From the NCBI GenBank assembly GCA_012837155.1, contig CP051546.1:2855699-2919698 (forward strand): a DNA stretch of 64,000 nt, written 5' to 3'. The translations under genes and the position numbers were made by a program. The notes beneath the pieces were generated by a model, which was not told the DNA's origin, did not search any database, and saw only the letters and a program-made list of their open reading frames with translations. The stretch is from Flavobacterium sp. GTDB taxonomy: Bacteria; Bacteroidota; Bacteroidia; Flavobacteriales; Flavobacteriaceae. Shown here in pieces: positions 39,939 to 50,118 of the stretch. Position 1 is the first letter of the stretch; the number at the start of each line of letters is the position of its first letter.

Positions 39939-40768
39939 TTAAATGTATTCACACAATTCCGAAGCTTCTTTCAAGACGTTTTTGATTCGATTGGAACTCA
40001 ATCCAATTTTTTCTAAGCATTCAGAATTGTTAATCACTTCTTTAACCAAAATAATGCCCATAACCAGCAATTTATCTTTTTCGGCAAGAGACAAAGTCGT
40101 CATACAAGTTATAGGATAAAGATGATTCGTGTCGTTTTTGGTTTTTAAATTATTAGTTTCGGGATAATTCCAACTCAATAAATTCAGTTTTGAGCATTTT
40201 GCAAAAGCAATAGCATCAGAAGTAAATCGATTATTTGTGACAATCCAACATTTGGAAACAAAATCATTTTTTGTAAAAATGGCATGTTTATTTTCTTTCA
40301 AATCATTGAATCGAGATAAAATATACATTGGGACTTTTACATCAGAATTAGTCTCTTTTCCATGTGAAATTTACATTCTACCATGGCAATAATTTCATTT
40401 TTTTTGACCAAAACATCGACTTCGTGCGAGACACATTTTCCTTGCAAAATCAAATTAGTTACGGTTTCAAAATGCTCGGAAGCAAAAAGACGGGCAATAT
40501 ATTTTTCGAAGAAAAATCCCGCTGGTCCAAGTAATCTAATAGCTTCTTTTAAATTATATCTGGCAGCATGGGAACCTGATATTTTTTTTAGTAACCCAAA
40601 AGCCATTTTGTAGATTTGCTTAGTAGAAATTCCTTTGTAAATTTCCTTTTCGATAGTTTTTAAAATAGAAGAAACCACCATTTGACTTGCCCCAGACTTC
40701 AAAAGAGATTGCCTAAGTTTTATGGGATTGTAATCGACAATACTCCCGGAATGCTTTATTATCTTCAT
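39939..40768 (-). CDS. ATP-cone plus restriction-endonuclease-like fusion protein (frameshifted)
   Basis: About 276 residues after one shift near 40355 (one more A gives HMEKETNSDVKVPMYIL). Residues 1-90 form an ATP-cone (KIIKHSGSIVDYNPIKLRQSLLKSGA), the nucleotide-binding domain of NrdR and class I RNR. Next is a PD-(D/E)XK-type core: SHEVDVLVKKNEIIAMVECKF supplies D and E-x-K. The C-terminus (SECLEKIGLSSNRIKNVL) has a helix-hairpin-like look. An ATP/dATP-sensing nuclease is plausible but unproven. Confidence 0.72.
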
Positions 40769-40885
40769 TAGTAAGCGATTTAATGATTATCAAATCAAAT
40801 GGGCTAATAAAGATACGAAAAAATTACTTGGTTTGTTTTTGATAATAAAAGGCAGGGAGAAATAACAGTAAAAAAAGAGGTTGAA

Positions 40886-41266
40886 TTAGAAATCTTCGAA
40901 TGTAAACAAAGTCATTTTATGGGTTTCGCCAAAATACAAAAGCACAAAAAAGAAGGTCATAATAAAACCCACAAAAAATAACAGATACAGCATTGATGCG
41001 AATTTAACGGCTTCAAAATCTTTAAACAAGGCATAAATTACACCCAAAGATATTACCGCATTCAGAGAATATCTAAAAACCAAACCAAGAAACAATTGAA
41101 AATTATCGATTTTAGGTAGTGGCAAATTATAGTAATCGGCTTTAAAATAATTTAAAAAAGGGTCATAAAACAAATCATCCTCATACGCTCGTATCAGAGT
41201 TAACAAGACTACAAGCGATATTGCACATACAATTCTGACTTTATGATTGACTATTTTTTGTAGCAT
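40886..41266 (-). CDS. Exosortase F system-associated membrane protein
   Basis: 126 residues with four membrane segments. The start IVNHKVRIVCAISLVVLLTL and RAYEDDLFYDPFLNYFK are characteristic of the small protein encoded next to XrtF. It overlaps the xrtF 3' end by 26 bp, a strong sign of translational coupling. Function unknown beyond partnership with the exosortase. Confidence 0.85.
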   Translation of the reverse strand: MLQKIVNHKVRIVCAISLVVLLTLIRAYEDDLFYDPFLNYFKADYYNLPLPKIDNFQLFLGLVFRYSLNAVISLGVIYALFKDFEAVKFASMLYLLFFVGFIMTFFFVLLYFGETHKMTLFTFEDF

Positions 41267-41797
41267 ATTTTGAAAATTTATTGACCCAAATTATCCACAA
41301 CACAAAAACGACTCCGTATATAAATAACGGAAAAAATACTCCATGCAAGAGGTGTTCTTGCTTGGGGAAATAATACATCAAAATACATAAAAGAGCAATT
41401 CGAAAAACATTCAGGAAATGAATAAGCAAACTTCCGCCAATGACATACAAAACAGTTGATTTTATCTTTCCTGAAAACGCCACCACAAATGAAATAAACA
41501 GAATAATCACACTTAAACCATTGCAACCTTCGATAATTCGCGCCATCATTTTTGATTAAAGAACAAATTTATTCCTAGCTCTTGGCTATTGGCAGTACTC
41601 TTGGCATCATAATTAAAAAACACCAACGCATTTTTAGATTGCTTTGCCACTAATTGTGTAAATCCATCAACCTCAAATTTCTTAGCATCAAATTGATTAA
41701 GATAGCTTTCATAAACAAAAGTCAAAAGCGAATAAACCAACAAAAACTTTCCTAAAAATAGAAGAAACGGCTTGTAGATGGTGAAATACTTTTTCAA
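41241..41797 (-). CDS. xrtF: Exosortase family protein XrtF (frameshifted)
   Basis: About 185 residues, family length, after restoring one A at NQK (41546), which joins FFNQKMMARIIEGCNG. Predicted active residues: Cys in EGCNGLSV, Arg in NVFRIALL and His in LLHGVFFP, within five to six membrane helices. Exosortases cleave and anchor C-terminal sorting signals of exported proteins. No substrate with a matching tail is visible in this window. Confidence 0.87.
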
Positions 41798-41868
41798 AAT
41801 TGATTTTTTAACAAATTTATATAAAAATAGACCACCACATTTAAATACTTTTACAAAAAATTAAGCGC

Positions 41869-42324
41869 ATGACTTTCGAAGAATTAAAACCAAAAGTAAC
41901 CGATATTATCTCGGATTTAGTGATTTCAAGAGAAGAAAAATTGCTGAAAATTTGCGAACTTCTAACAAACGCTATTGATTATTACAATTGGATGGGTTTT
42001 TATTTTGCAAACCATGAAACTAAAACCCTTCATCTTGGGCCTTATGTTGGCGCAGCTACGGATCATACTGTCATTCCTTTTGGAAAAGGAATTTGCGGAC
42101 AAGTGGCACTTTCTAACTCAAATTTTGTGGTTCCAGATGTGGCTGCCCAAGATAATTATATTGCCTGCAGCTTCACGGTAAAATCAGAAATAGTGGTGCC
42201 TTTATTTGTAAACGGAAAAAATATTGGCCAAATAGATATTGACAGCCATGTTTTAGATCCATTTACCACAGCCGACGAACATTTTTTGGAATTTGTAAAT
42301 CAAGAGATTTCTAAATTATTTTAG
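41869..42324 (+). CDS. GAF-domain protein, free methionine-(R)-sulfoxide reductase-like
   Basis: 151 residues, one GAF domain. GKGICGQVA and DNYIACSFTVKSEIVVPL keep the two cysteines typical of fRMsr enzymes. It probably reduces free Met-R-sulfoxide with thioredoxin as donor. Intact, divergently transcribed from xrtF. Confidence 0.8.
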   Translation: MTFEELKPKVTDIISDLVISREEKLLKICELLTNAIDYYNWMGFYFANHETKTLHLGPYVGAATDHTVIPFGKGICGQVALSNSNFVVPDVAAQDNYIACSFTVKSEIVVPLFVNGKNIGQIDIDSHVLDPFTTADEHFLEFVNQEISKLF

Positions 42325-42348
42325 AGCTACAAACTCTGTTTTTTTTTA

Positions 42349-42356
42349 TACATTTG
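42349..42356 (+). promoter_or_regulatory. Possible -7 element of the antiporter gene
   Basis: TACATTTG fits TAnnTTTG, 31 bp before the ATG; the -33 box is not clear. Confidence 0.4.
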
Positions 42357-42387
42357 ACACGCTTTTAAAAACAAAAATCACTACGAT

Positions 42388-43617
42388 ATGGGATTTGATA
42401 TGCCTCATTTTGAACTTCCTTTTTTCGCAAGCTTACTTTTATTACTAGCTGTCGCTCGCTTTTTTGGCGAAATAATGGAACGACTCAAACAACCTGCAAT
42501 GATAGGTGAGATTATAGCCGGAATCATGCTGGGTCCTTCCTTTTTAAACTTCATCCACAGAACCGAAGAATTAAAAGTAATTTCAGATTTAGGAGTCTTT
42601 CTATTAATTATTATAGCGGGATTAGAAATTAACATTGAAGGCATCGTTAAATCCACAAAAGGAAAAAGCATAGTCATCTCATTGTTAGCCTTTTTTATCC
42701 CTTTTTTGTCTGGAATATTAGTGGGTCATTTATACCATTTAGACGAAATGGCAACCATTTTTATTGGGCTATGCATTGCCATCACGGCACTTCCTGTAAG
42801 TATTAGAATCCTAATGGATTTTGGAAAACTCAACACATCCTTAGGTCAAAAAATTATCTCAATTGCCATTTTTGACGATATACTAGCTTTAACTATTTTA
42901 GGAATTATCCTAGATTTAAACCATATTGAACCAACATTTATCAATATAAGCAAAACAATATTTTTTACGATATTAAAGCTAAGCCTGTTTGTGTTATTAA
43001 TCGTTATTACCTACCGACTCATAAAACGTTTTTCACAAAAAGAAAACCTCATACAAGACAAATTGAATAGTATGTTGGAGATATTAAAAGGCAAGGAATC
43101 CTTATTTGCCATCTTCTTTGTTTTTATCCTAATTTTTGCAACAATTACAGAAAGTATAGGTTTGCATTTTATAATAGGATCCTTTTTTGCTTCGATGCTA
43201 ATTTCAAAAGAACTCGTAGGGGAAAAACATTTAACCGCTATTCATAACACCACGAATGGAATGACAATTGGTTTTCTAGCACCCATATTTTTCGCAGGTA
43301 TTGGTCTTGAGTTTCAATTTTCTGCGCTCAGTAATTACGGATTATTGCTGATTATAATCTTAGTTTCTTTTTCGTCAAAAATAATTGGAGGCTATGTAGG
43401 AAGCCGAATTACAAAACTAAACCATAAAACAGCCTTAGCCATTGGCATCGGGCTAAACGGAAGGGGAATCATGGAACTTGTTATAGCAAACATTGCCTAT
43501 AAGGCAGGAGTTATTTCGACGGAAATATTTTCGATGCTCGTTATTATGGGAGTTTTCACAACACTTTGCACTCCTTTTTTACTTAAAAAAGCGTTTTCAT
43601 TGGTAGAAAGGCCCTAA
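42388..43617 (+). CDS. Cation:proton antiporter (CPA2 family)
   Basis: 409 residues, about 12 membrane helices. KQPAMIGEIIAGIMLGPS near residue 35, GVFLLIIIAGLEINIE, and FDDILALTILGI, with the Asp pair typical of CPA2 exchangers; also NGRGIMELVIANIAYKAG. No TrkA-N domain is attached. Exchanges Na+ or K+ for protons in the inner membrane; which ion is not predictable. Confidence 0.9.
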   Translation: MGFDMPHFELPFFASLLLLLAVARFFGEIMERLKQPAMIGEIIAGIMLGPSFLNFIHRTEELKVISDLGVFLLIIIAGLEINIEGIVKSTKGKSIVISLLAFFIPFLSGILVGHLYHLDEMATIFIGLCIAITALPVSIRILMDFGKLNTSLGQKIISIAIFDDILALTILGIILDLNHIEPTFINISKTIFFTILKLSLFVLLIVITYRLIKRFSQKENLIQDKLNSMLEILKGKESLFAIFFVFILIFATITESIGLHFIIGSFFASMLISKELVGEKHLTAIHNTTNGMTIGFLAPIFFAGIGLEFQFSALSNYGLLLIIILVSFSSKIIGGYVGSRITKLNHKTALAIGIGLNGRGIMELVIANIAYKAGVISTEIFSMLVIMGVFTTLCTPFLLKKAFSLVERP

Positions 43618-43660
43618 AAAATTCTTCTGACCTTTGATCTTAAAACTTACAATACATTCA

Positions 43661-43691
43661 TTTGCAATTTCAAAAATAAAACTTACCTTTG
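43661..43691 (+). promoter_or_regulatory. Promoter of rpsO
   Basis: TTTG (43661-43664), 19-bp spacer, TACCTTTG (43684-43691): matches the Bacteroidota consensus on both boxes. Confidence 0.75.
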
Positions 43692-43747
43692 CAGCCGTCT
43701 TACAATAGATGTATGGCATACATAAAAATCATTAAAAAAATATTGGA

Positions 43748-44017
43748 ATGTATTTAACAAAAGAAGTTAAAGAAGAAATCTTTACTAAACACGGAGGATC
43801 TGCAACAAACACAGGTTCAGCAGAAGGACAAATTGCATTGTTCACACACAGAATCACTCACTTAACTGAGCATTTGAAAAAAAATCGTCACGATTATAAC
43901 ACAGAGCGTTCACTAGTTTTGCTAGTAGGTAAAAGAAGAGCTTTGTTAGATTACTTGAAGAAAACAGAAATCAACAGATATCGTGAGATTATCAAAGTAT
44001 TGAATATCAGAAAATAA
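43748..44017 (+). CDS. rpsO: 30S ribosomal protein S15
   Basis: 89 residues, full length. FTKHGGSATNTGSAEGQIAL, HRITHLTEHLK and LLVGKRRALLDYLKKTEINR are the S15 signature. It binds 16S rRNA in the platform. Upstream of pnp, the near-universal order. Confidence 0.97.
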   Translation: MYLTKEVKEEIFTKHGGSATNTGSAEGQIALFTHRITHLTEHLKKNRHDYNTERSLVLLVGKRRALLDYLKKTEINRYREIIKVLNIRK

Positions 44018-44025
44018 TCAATATA

Positions 44026-44054
44026 AAAAAGAGGTGCGAAAGTGCCTCTTTTTG
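44026..44054 (+). terminator. Terminator between rpsO and pnp
   Basis: Stem aaagaggtgc/gtgcctcttt with wobble pairs around a gaaa loop, then T-rich. A few bases after the rpsO stop. Confidence 0.75.
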
Positions 44055-44088
44055 TTTTACACAAAACCTATAAAATTTCAAAAATAGT

Positions 44089-44187
44089 ATGGGTTTCAAC
44101 ATTAAAAAAAGTTTGGTTTTTCATTGGGTTTCAGGCATTAACTACGCAACAACTACAACTACAACACAACTAGAATCCATTGTTTAA
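44089..44187 (+). CDS. Possible Thr-rich leader peptide upstream of pnp
   Basis: 32-codon frame: MGFNIKKSLVFHWVSG, INYA, six consecutive Thr codons (aca act aca act aca aca), QLESIV. It ends 15 bp before the pnp start. The Thr run resembles an attenuation leader, but no terminator hairpin follows and pnp is not a Thr-biosynthesis gene. It may be simple sequence in a 5' UTR. Confidence 0.25.
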   Translation: MGFNIKKSLVFHWVSGINYATTTTTTQLESIV

Positions 44188-44202
44188 TCACAAAAAAAAA
44201 TT

Positions 44203-46338
44203 ATGATTCCAAAAGTTTCAAGAGAAGTAATCGATTTAGGAGATGGAAGAAGCATCTCAATCGAAACCGGAAAATTAGCCAAACAAGCTGACGGTTCAGT
44301 AGTAGTACAAATGGGCGATGCAATGTTACTGGCAACAGTAGTATCTGCCCGAAAAGCAACACCAGGCGTAGATTTCTTGCCTTTAACATTAGACTATCGC
44401 GAAAAATTTGCCGCAGCAGGACGTTTTCCTGGTGGTTTTTTCAAAAGAGAAGCCCGACCTAGCGACAGCGAAGTATTAACAATGAGATTAGTTGACCGCG
44501 TTTTGCGTCCCCTTTTCCCAAAAGATTATCATGCCGAAACACAAGTTATGATTCAGTTAATGTCTCATGACGAAAACGTAATGCCAGATGCATTGGCAGG
44601 ATTAGCCGCTTCGGCAGCATTATCTTTGTCTGATATTCCATTTTCGACTTTAATTTCTGAAGTTCGTGTAGCACGTGTTGACGGAAAATTTATCATTAAT
44701 CCAAGTCGTACCCAATTAGAGTTATCTGATATTGATATGATGATTGGTGCTTCAAAAGATTCTATCGCAATGGTAGAAGGCGAGATGAAAGAAATCTCAG
44801 AAGCAGAAATGGTTGAAGCCATTAAATTTGCTCACGAAGCTATTAAAATTCAAATCGAAGCCCAAGAAAGATTGGTTGCTGCTTTCGGTAAAAAAGAAGT
44901 TCGCACCTATGAAGAAGAGAAAGAAGATGAGGCTATTTATGAAAAAGTAAAAGCAGCAGCATATAATTTGTGTTACGCTATCGCAAAAGAAGGAACAGCA
45001 AAACACGAAAGAACAGCTCAATTTGCCGAAGTAAAAGAAGTTGTAAAATCATTATTTACCGAAGAAGAATTAGCCGAAAACGGAGATTTAATTTCTAAAT
45101 ATTTCTCTAAAGCTAACAAAGAAGCCGTTCGTAATGTAATCTTAGATTTAGGATCACGACTTGACGGAAGAAAAACTACCGAAATCAGACCTATTTGGGC
45201 CGAAGTAGATTATTTACCATCGGTACATGGTTCTGCCATTTTTACAAGAGGAGAAACGCAAGCATTGGCAACAGCCACATTAGGAACTTCGAGAGAAGCC
45301 AACCAAATTGACTCTCCATCGCAGCAAGGCGAAGAAAAATTCTACTTACATTATAACTTCCCTCCTTTCTCTACCGGAGAAGCAAAACCGCTTAGAGGAA
45401 CTTCAAGAAGAGAAGTAGGTCACGGAAACTTGGCTCAAAGAGCCTTAAAAAATATGATTCCTGCTGATTGCCCTTACACTATTCGTGTGGTTTCTGAAGT
45501 ATTAGAATCGAACGGTTCTTCTTCAATGGCAACCGTTTGTGCTGGAACATTATCCTTGATGGATGCTGGAATTCAAATGATTAAACCTGTTTCTGGAATT
45601 GCAATGGGATTAATTACAGATGGAGATCGTTATGCTGTATTGTCTGATATTCTTGGCGATGAAGATCATTTAGGAGACATGGACTTTAAAGTAACTGGAA
45701 CTGCTGACGGAATTACCGCTTGCCAAATGGACATAAAAATTGAAGGATTAGCATACAACATCATGGAAGCCGCTTTAGCTCAGGCTCGTGATGGACGCTT
45801 GCATATTCTTGGAAAAATAATCGAAACATTGGCCGCACCAAGACCAACGGTTAAAAAATATGCTCCAAAAATTATCAAAGTGACCATTCCTGGTCAATTT
45901 ATTGGTGCGTTAATTGGTCCTGGTGGAAAAGTAATTCAAGAATTACAAAAAGCTACCGGAACAACCATCGTTATCAACGAAGAAAACGAGCAAGGTATTG
46001 TTGAAATTCTCGGAACCGATCCTGATGGAATTGAAACGGTATTACGCAAAATTGATTCCTTAACCTTCAAGCCACAAGTAGGAGAAGCTTATGATGTTAA
46101 AGTAATCAAAATGCTTGATTTTGGAGCCGTTGTCGAATATCTTGCTGCTCCAGGAAATGAAGTCTTGCTTCACGTTTCGGAACTAGCTTGGGAACGCACA
46201 GAAAACGTTTCTGACGTAGTGAAAATGGGCGATACTTTTCAGGTAAAATACCTTGGTATAGATCCAAAAACACGCAAAGAAAAAGTGTCAAGAAAAGCAC
46301 TTTTACCAAGACCTCCACGCGAGGAAAGAAAAGAGTAA
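44203..46338 (+). CDS. pnp: Polyribonucleotide nucleotidyltransferase (PNPase)
   Basis: 711 residues, intact. Two RNase PH cores ([40 protein letters not shown]), KH domain ([20 protein letters not shown], about residue 567) and S1 domain ([20 protein letters not shown]). Phosphorolytic 3'-5' mRNA decay. Ends in a basic RPPREERKE tail. Confidence 0.97.
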   Translation: MIPKVSREVIDLGDGRSISIETGKLAKQADGSVVVQMGDAMLLATVVSARKATPGVDFLPLTLDYREKFAAAGRFPGGFFKREARPSDSEVLTMRLVDRVLRPLFPKDYHAETQVMIQLMSHDENVMPDALAGLAASAALSLSDIPFSTLISEVRVARVDGKFIINPSRTQLELSDIDMMIGASKDSIAMVEGEMKEISEAEMVEAIKFAHEAIKIQIEAQERLVAAFGKKEVRTYEEEKEDEAIYEKVKAAAYNLCYAIAKEGTAKHERTAQFAEVKEVVKSLFTEEELAENGDLISKYFSKANKEAVRNVILDLGSRLDGRKTTEIRPIWAEVDYLPSVHGSAIFTRGETQALATATLGTSREANQIDSPSQQGEEKFYLHYNFPPFSTGEAKPLRGTSRREVGHGNLAQRALKNMIPADCPYTIRVVSEVLESNGSSSMATVCAGTLSLMDAGIQMIKPVSGIAMGLITDGDRYAVLSDILGDEDHLGDMDFKVTGTADGITACQMDIKIEGLAYNIMEAALAQARDGRLHILGKIIETLAAPRPTVKKYAPKIIKVTIPGQFIGALIGPGGKVIQELQKATGTTIVINEENEQGIVEILGTDPDGIETVLRKIDSLTFKPQVGEAYDVKVIKMLDFGAVVEYLAAPGNEVLLHVSELAWERTENVSDVVKMGDTFQVKYLGIDPKTRKEKVSRKALLPRPPREERKE

Positions 46339-46371
46339 TCACATCTTAGTTTACTAAAGGTTCGTTTATAT

Positions 46372-46407
46372 AAAAACCCCGTTTGTCAAGGCAAACGGGG
46401 TTTTTTC
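46372..46407 (+). terminator. Terminator after pnp
   Basis: Strong stem aaaaccccgtttg/caaacggggtttt with a 6-nt loop and T6. Confidence 0.9.
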
Positions 46408-46514
46408 GATTAAAAATATTTCGCAATTTTACAGTAAAAACACCATTAACATAATACTCAATTCAAATAAAAAAAATATCTTTAACCGTTTTAATCTTAT
46501 AATTAAATTTAATT

Positions 46515-46907
46515 ATGACCTTTACAGTTATCCAAAACACTAAGATAAACACCGAAGTTTTTACCTTCTTAAATCCTGAAACGGTTACTTATCCTGTGGC
46601 GCCTTTAATTTCGGCAAAATTCTACAGCCCAAACGGTGTATTAACTCTAAAAATTAGAGCGACATTATACATTAATTCTGAAGACCCTAACAATCCTACA
46701 GTACAAGAGCCTACGGAAGAAGGCAATTTATTACAATTGTATTTTGCTTACAATTTCTCTGAAGCAACACCAGAAAGTTGCGATGTTTGGTATGTAGAAG
46801 TAGATTATACTTCGGATACTGTTGGTAATATTACCGAAATTGTATCTTATTTAAAAGATATTGACCCTGAAATTTCTAGAGGAACTACAACGCAAGTAAA
46901 GGCTTAA
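46515..46907 (+). CDS. Hypothetical beta-rich protein
   Basis: 130 residues, no signal peptide or membrane helix. FLNPETVTYPVAPLISAKFY and an acidic loop (SEDPNNPTVQEPTEEGN) between predicted beta strands. Negatively charged overall. No family recognised. A single gene between the pnp terminator and the sensor kinase. Confidence 0.6.
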   Translation: MTFTVIQNTKINTEVFTFLNPETVTYPVAPLISAKFYSPNGVLTLKIRATLYINSEDPNNPTVQEPTEEGNLLQLYFAYNFSEATPESCDVWYVEVDYTSDTVGNITEIVSYLKDIDPEISRGTTTQVKA

Positions 46908-46960
46908 TAAAAAAATCTACTTATCTTGCTTAAAGACATTTTCAAACCATAAAAATCACT

Positions 46961-48686
46961 ATGTCAAAAATAAAAAATAAAATTTCGCTTTTAATTTTCT
47001 TCTTTCCTCTTCTACTTGCTTCTCAAGAAGTGCAAACTAACAATTTCATTAATAATGTTCTAAAAAAAAAAGAATTTAAAAATGAAATAAACTTTAATAA
47101 GGCACAATTCTTTTTCCGAAACAAGAATGGGACTCTACCCTAATATATTCAATGAAACAACTAAACAAAAGCCCTAACAACGAATTGTCTGATTATTGTC
47201 ATTACTTTAGGGCTCATAGTTTTCAAAAAAAAAAGTTGTTTAAAAAAGCACTTTCAGAAATAAAATTAGTTTCAAAAAAATTTTTATTTCAAAATTTGGT
47301 ATATAATAAACTGGGGGGGATTTACTTAGAATTAAACGAATTAGAAAAATCAGTACGTTGCTTCAAAGAAGCAGAACGAACCTCAACTTCAAACACACAA
47401 GAACTCAAAATAAGCGACGTCTACCAAAATTTAGCTCTTGCCTATTTACACCTTAATCAATTTAAAAAATCTAAAGAATATTTTTTTAAAAGTCTTTCCT
47501 TACAAGAAAAAGATACTGCTTCTTTGTCTATATCCTATATGAATATTGCTAATTTATATTACGCACAATACAAAGACAAACAAGCTATACCTTACTTCGA
47601 AAAAGCCTATTCTTTATCCAAAAAAGTAAAAGATTTTGAAATAAAATTTAATACCACACTGAACATGGCAGTTGTCGAAGAAAACAGAAGCCACTTTAAA
47701 CAAGCTTTAATATATAGAAAAGAATCCGAACACTGGAAAGATTCTCTCAACAATCAAAACAAAGTCTGGGCCGTAGCCGATTTCGAGAAAAAGTTTGCCG
47801 TAGCCCAAAACAAAAGCAAATCAAAATACTTAAAGTAGAAAACCAACTTAAAAACAGCCAACGAAATAAGTTGTTCTTCTCTGCAATGGGCTTATTATTA
47901 CTATTAACCGTCGGGATTTATCTTTATACCCAAAAAGTAAAAAACGCCAAAATTATTCTGCGTCAAAAAAACAAACTTGACGAACTTAATGTCTCCAAAG
48001 ACCAACTTTTTTCTATTGTAAGCCACGATTTACGCTCCTCGGTAAATGCCTTAAAAACGAGTAATGCTAAATTATCGGCAACGCTAGAAACCAAAAATTA
48101 TGATGAGTTACACCAACTAATTATTCAAAATAGCGGCATAGCCAATGGTGCTTACAGCTTATTGGACAATCTGTTGCATTGGGCATTATTGCAAACCAAG
48201 CAATTGTATTTTCATAAGGAATCAGTGCATTTGTTTTCTATTGTACAACAAATAGAGCACAATTACAAACCTTTGCTTCTGGATAAATCCATAACTTTTG
48301 AGAATTTAGTTCCCAAAAATAGTTTTATCTTCGTAGATCTCGATTCGCTAAAAATTATCCTTCGCAATTTATTAGACAATGCTATCAAATTTTCTAACGA
48401 AAACGGTAAAATCAGTTTTTATACCCAAGAAAACAATGCTACTTTTTGCCAACTCGTGATTGAAGATAAAGGGCTAGGAATGAATGAAAAAACCATTGAA
48501 GAACTATTAAAAGACAGCGAATTATTAGCAAAAAAAAGTAATTCTGAAACCATCGGAACAGGTTTGGGAATGCAATTGTGCAAACAAATGATTAAGAAAA
48601 ACGGAGCTACAATACAAATAGAAAGTGAACTCCATAAAGGAACCAAAATCATAGTGACGTTCCCAAAAACAGAACAAAATGGATAA
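46961..48686 (+). CDS. TPR-type sensor histidine kinase (two frameshifts)
   Basis: About 575 residues bridged. Signal peptide MSKIKNKISLLIFFFPLLLA; TPR array (ELEKSVRCFKEAER, QNLALAYLHLNQFKKSKEYF, QAIPYFEKAYSLSKK) in the periplasm; a membrane helix (LFFSAMGLLLLLTVGIYLY); then HisKA/HATPase with SIVSHDLRSSVNAL (phospho-His), NLLDNAIKFS (N box), EDKGLGM (G1) and GTGLGMQL (G2). Shifts: near 47129 one T is needed (KNWDSTLIYSMKQLN), and near 47826 one A (SKILKVENQLK). Its 3' end overlaps the response-regulator start by 8 bp, so they are partners. Confidence 0.88.
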
Positions 48687-49425
48687 TATCAATGTGCTCA
48701 TAATCGAAGACACACCCGAGCAAAGTGAGGCACTCAGCAAAGTGCTTTTGGCAAACAAATACAATGTTGTAGGCATTGCCAAGAGTTATACCGAGGCATT
48801 AAAACTTTTTTATGAACACCCTATTGACATCCTTGTTATTGATGTTTTTCTAGATGGAAAACCAGACGGAATTACCTTTGCCGAAACTATCAATATCATT
48901 CCAAATGCTTCAAAACCGTTTGTATTTTTAACCAGTTCACAAGATCGCCAAATTTTTGAAAGAGCCAAACTGACCAAACCGTTCAGCTTTTTGATGAAAC
49001 CGTTTAATGAATTAGAAATTCTCTACGCTTTAGAGATGGCCGTCGAAAAATTTTACGAACAAACCAATGTCTTTCTTAGCGAAGATCAAGACACCGTAAT
49101 TAGCAATGACTATTTATTTATAAAAAAGAAAAATGCCCTCAAAAAAGTGGCCATCAATGACATCCTTTATATTGAAGTTGAAGACCGCTATTGCAACATT
49201 ATTACCGAAAACGAAAAGTTTGTACTATTGATTTCCTTAACAAAAATCAGCACCTTACTTGATGCTAATAAATTCATAAGAACCCATCGCAATATTATGG
49301 TTAATTCTAATAAAATTGAAGAAATAATTTTAGCCGACAACCTAGTTATTTTAAAAGGGGGGCATAAAGTAAATCTTAGCAATACCTACAAAGATTTTAT
49401 TAAAAAAATGAATATTTTGTCTTAA
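48679..49425 (+). CDS. LytTR-family response regulator
   Basis: 248 residues. Receiver domain with acidic pair in VLIIEDTPEQ, phospho-acceptor Asp in VIDVFLDGKPDG and Lys in LMKPFNELEI. C-terminal LytTR DNA-binding domain: IKKKNALKKVAINDILYIEV, FIRTHRNIMVNSNKIEEI and LSNTYKDFIKKM. Partner of the overlapping TPR kinase. Targets unknown. Confidence 0.92.
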   Translation: MDNINVLIIEDTPEQSEALSKVLLANKYNVVGIAKSYTEALKLFYEHPIDILVIDVFLDGKPDGITFAETINIIPNASKPFVFLTSSQDRQIFERAKLTKPFSFLMKPFNELEILYALEMAVEKFYEQTNVFLSEDQDTVISNDYLFIKKKNALKKVAINDILYIEVEDRYCNIITENEKFVLLISLTKISTLLDANKFIRTHRNIMVNSNKIEEIILADNLVILKGGHKVNLSNTYKDFIKKMNILS

Positions 49426-49454
49426 CAAAAACGACAACTAAAAATCCAATCCCT

Positions 49455-49484
49455 AAATCTTCTCTTCGCTGAGAAGATTTTTTT
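49455..49484 (+). terminator. Terminator after the two-component pair
   Basis: Stem aaatcttctc/gagaagattt, loop ttcgct, then T7. Confidence 0.85.
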
Positions 49485-49595
49485 GTTTATAGCCGAATGT
49501 ATAATTTCATGACAATAAAAACGCACTTCATGACAATTTAAATCACAAAAAGGGAAATGCAAATTACATTTGACACATAAAACAAACCAATTATC

Positions 49596-49817
49596 ATGTT
49601 AAAACTAATCGCACTTTGTCAAAAAATAATAACAAATCCATACCTCGGAATTTTAGTGTCCCTAGTATTGATTCTTCCTAGTTTATACATAATTTTAGAA
49701 GACATAACAGTAATAAGAAAAGAATACCTTCTTCTTGCAGTTGGAATTCCAATATACGTAAAATCCTTGAATAAAATTTTCGATGACATCTTAAATGGCG
49801 ATAAAAATCAGCTTTAA
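49596..49817 (+). CDS. Small two-helix membrane protein
   Basis: 73 residues: two hydrophobic helices (about 17-35 and 45-58; NPYLGILVSLVLILPSLYII) and a polar tail FDDILNGDKNQL. A TACATTTG -7 element at 49565-49572. No family recognised. Confidence 0.6.
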   Translation: MLKLIALCQKIITNPYLGILVSLVLILPSLYIILEDITVIRKEYLLLAVGIPIYVKSLNKIFDDILNGDKNQL

Positions 49818-50118
49818 AATGAATTAGTAAATACCCTTTTAAAAAACGGAATGTCGAAATTTAATTTGTGCCGTTTTATTTTTGATACAGACCGTTTCAT
49901 CAGCTTGGAACGGTTTTTTGTTAAATAAAAACCCTGTGGGGTGTAGTTTTTTGATACTGATTTTTTGTCAGTTCGATTTTCGATAGAAAATCGCTCGAAC
50001 TGACGGATGCGATTTACACCCAACGGATTAAATAAAAAATATTTTCGGTCATTTTGTAACTTATTTACCTCTCCTCCCGTATAACCGTCGTACACTTAAA
50101 AATTGAGGACACAAAAAC
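49818..50118. other. 300-bp spacer upstream of rpoD with hairpins, no gene
   Basis: Contains a weak terminator-like hairpin (accgtt at 49891, aacggt at 49909, then T6), probably for the small membrane protein, and a long imperfect hairpin 49969-50002 (listed separately). I see no coding frame on either strand worth calling. Confidence 0.6.
49969..50002. promoter_or_regulatory. Long imperfect hairpin upstream of rpoD
   Basis: cagttcgattttc pairs with gaaaatcg-ctcgaactg with a 4-nt bulge and gata loop, about 117 bp before the rpoD ATG. It could be part of the rpoD 5' UTR or an operator. Confidence 0.5.

Noticed and set aside
37754-41797. Defence island around the MBL nuclease and ATP-cone nuclease
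   Set aside because: No methylase, helicase, toxin-antitoxin or other defence gene is adjacent; neighbours are DedA and exosortase genes.
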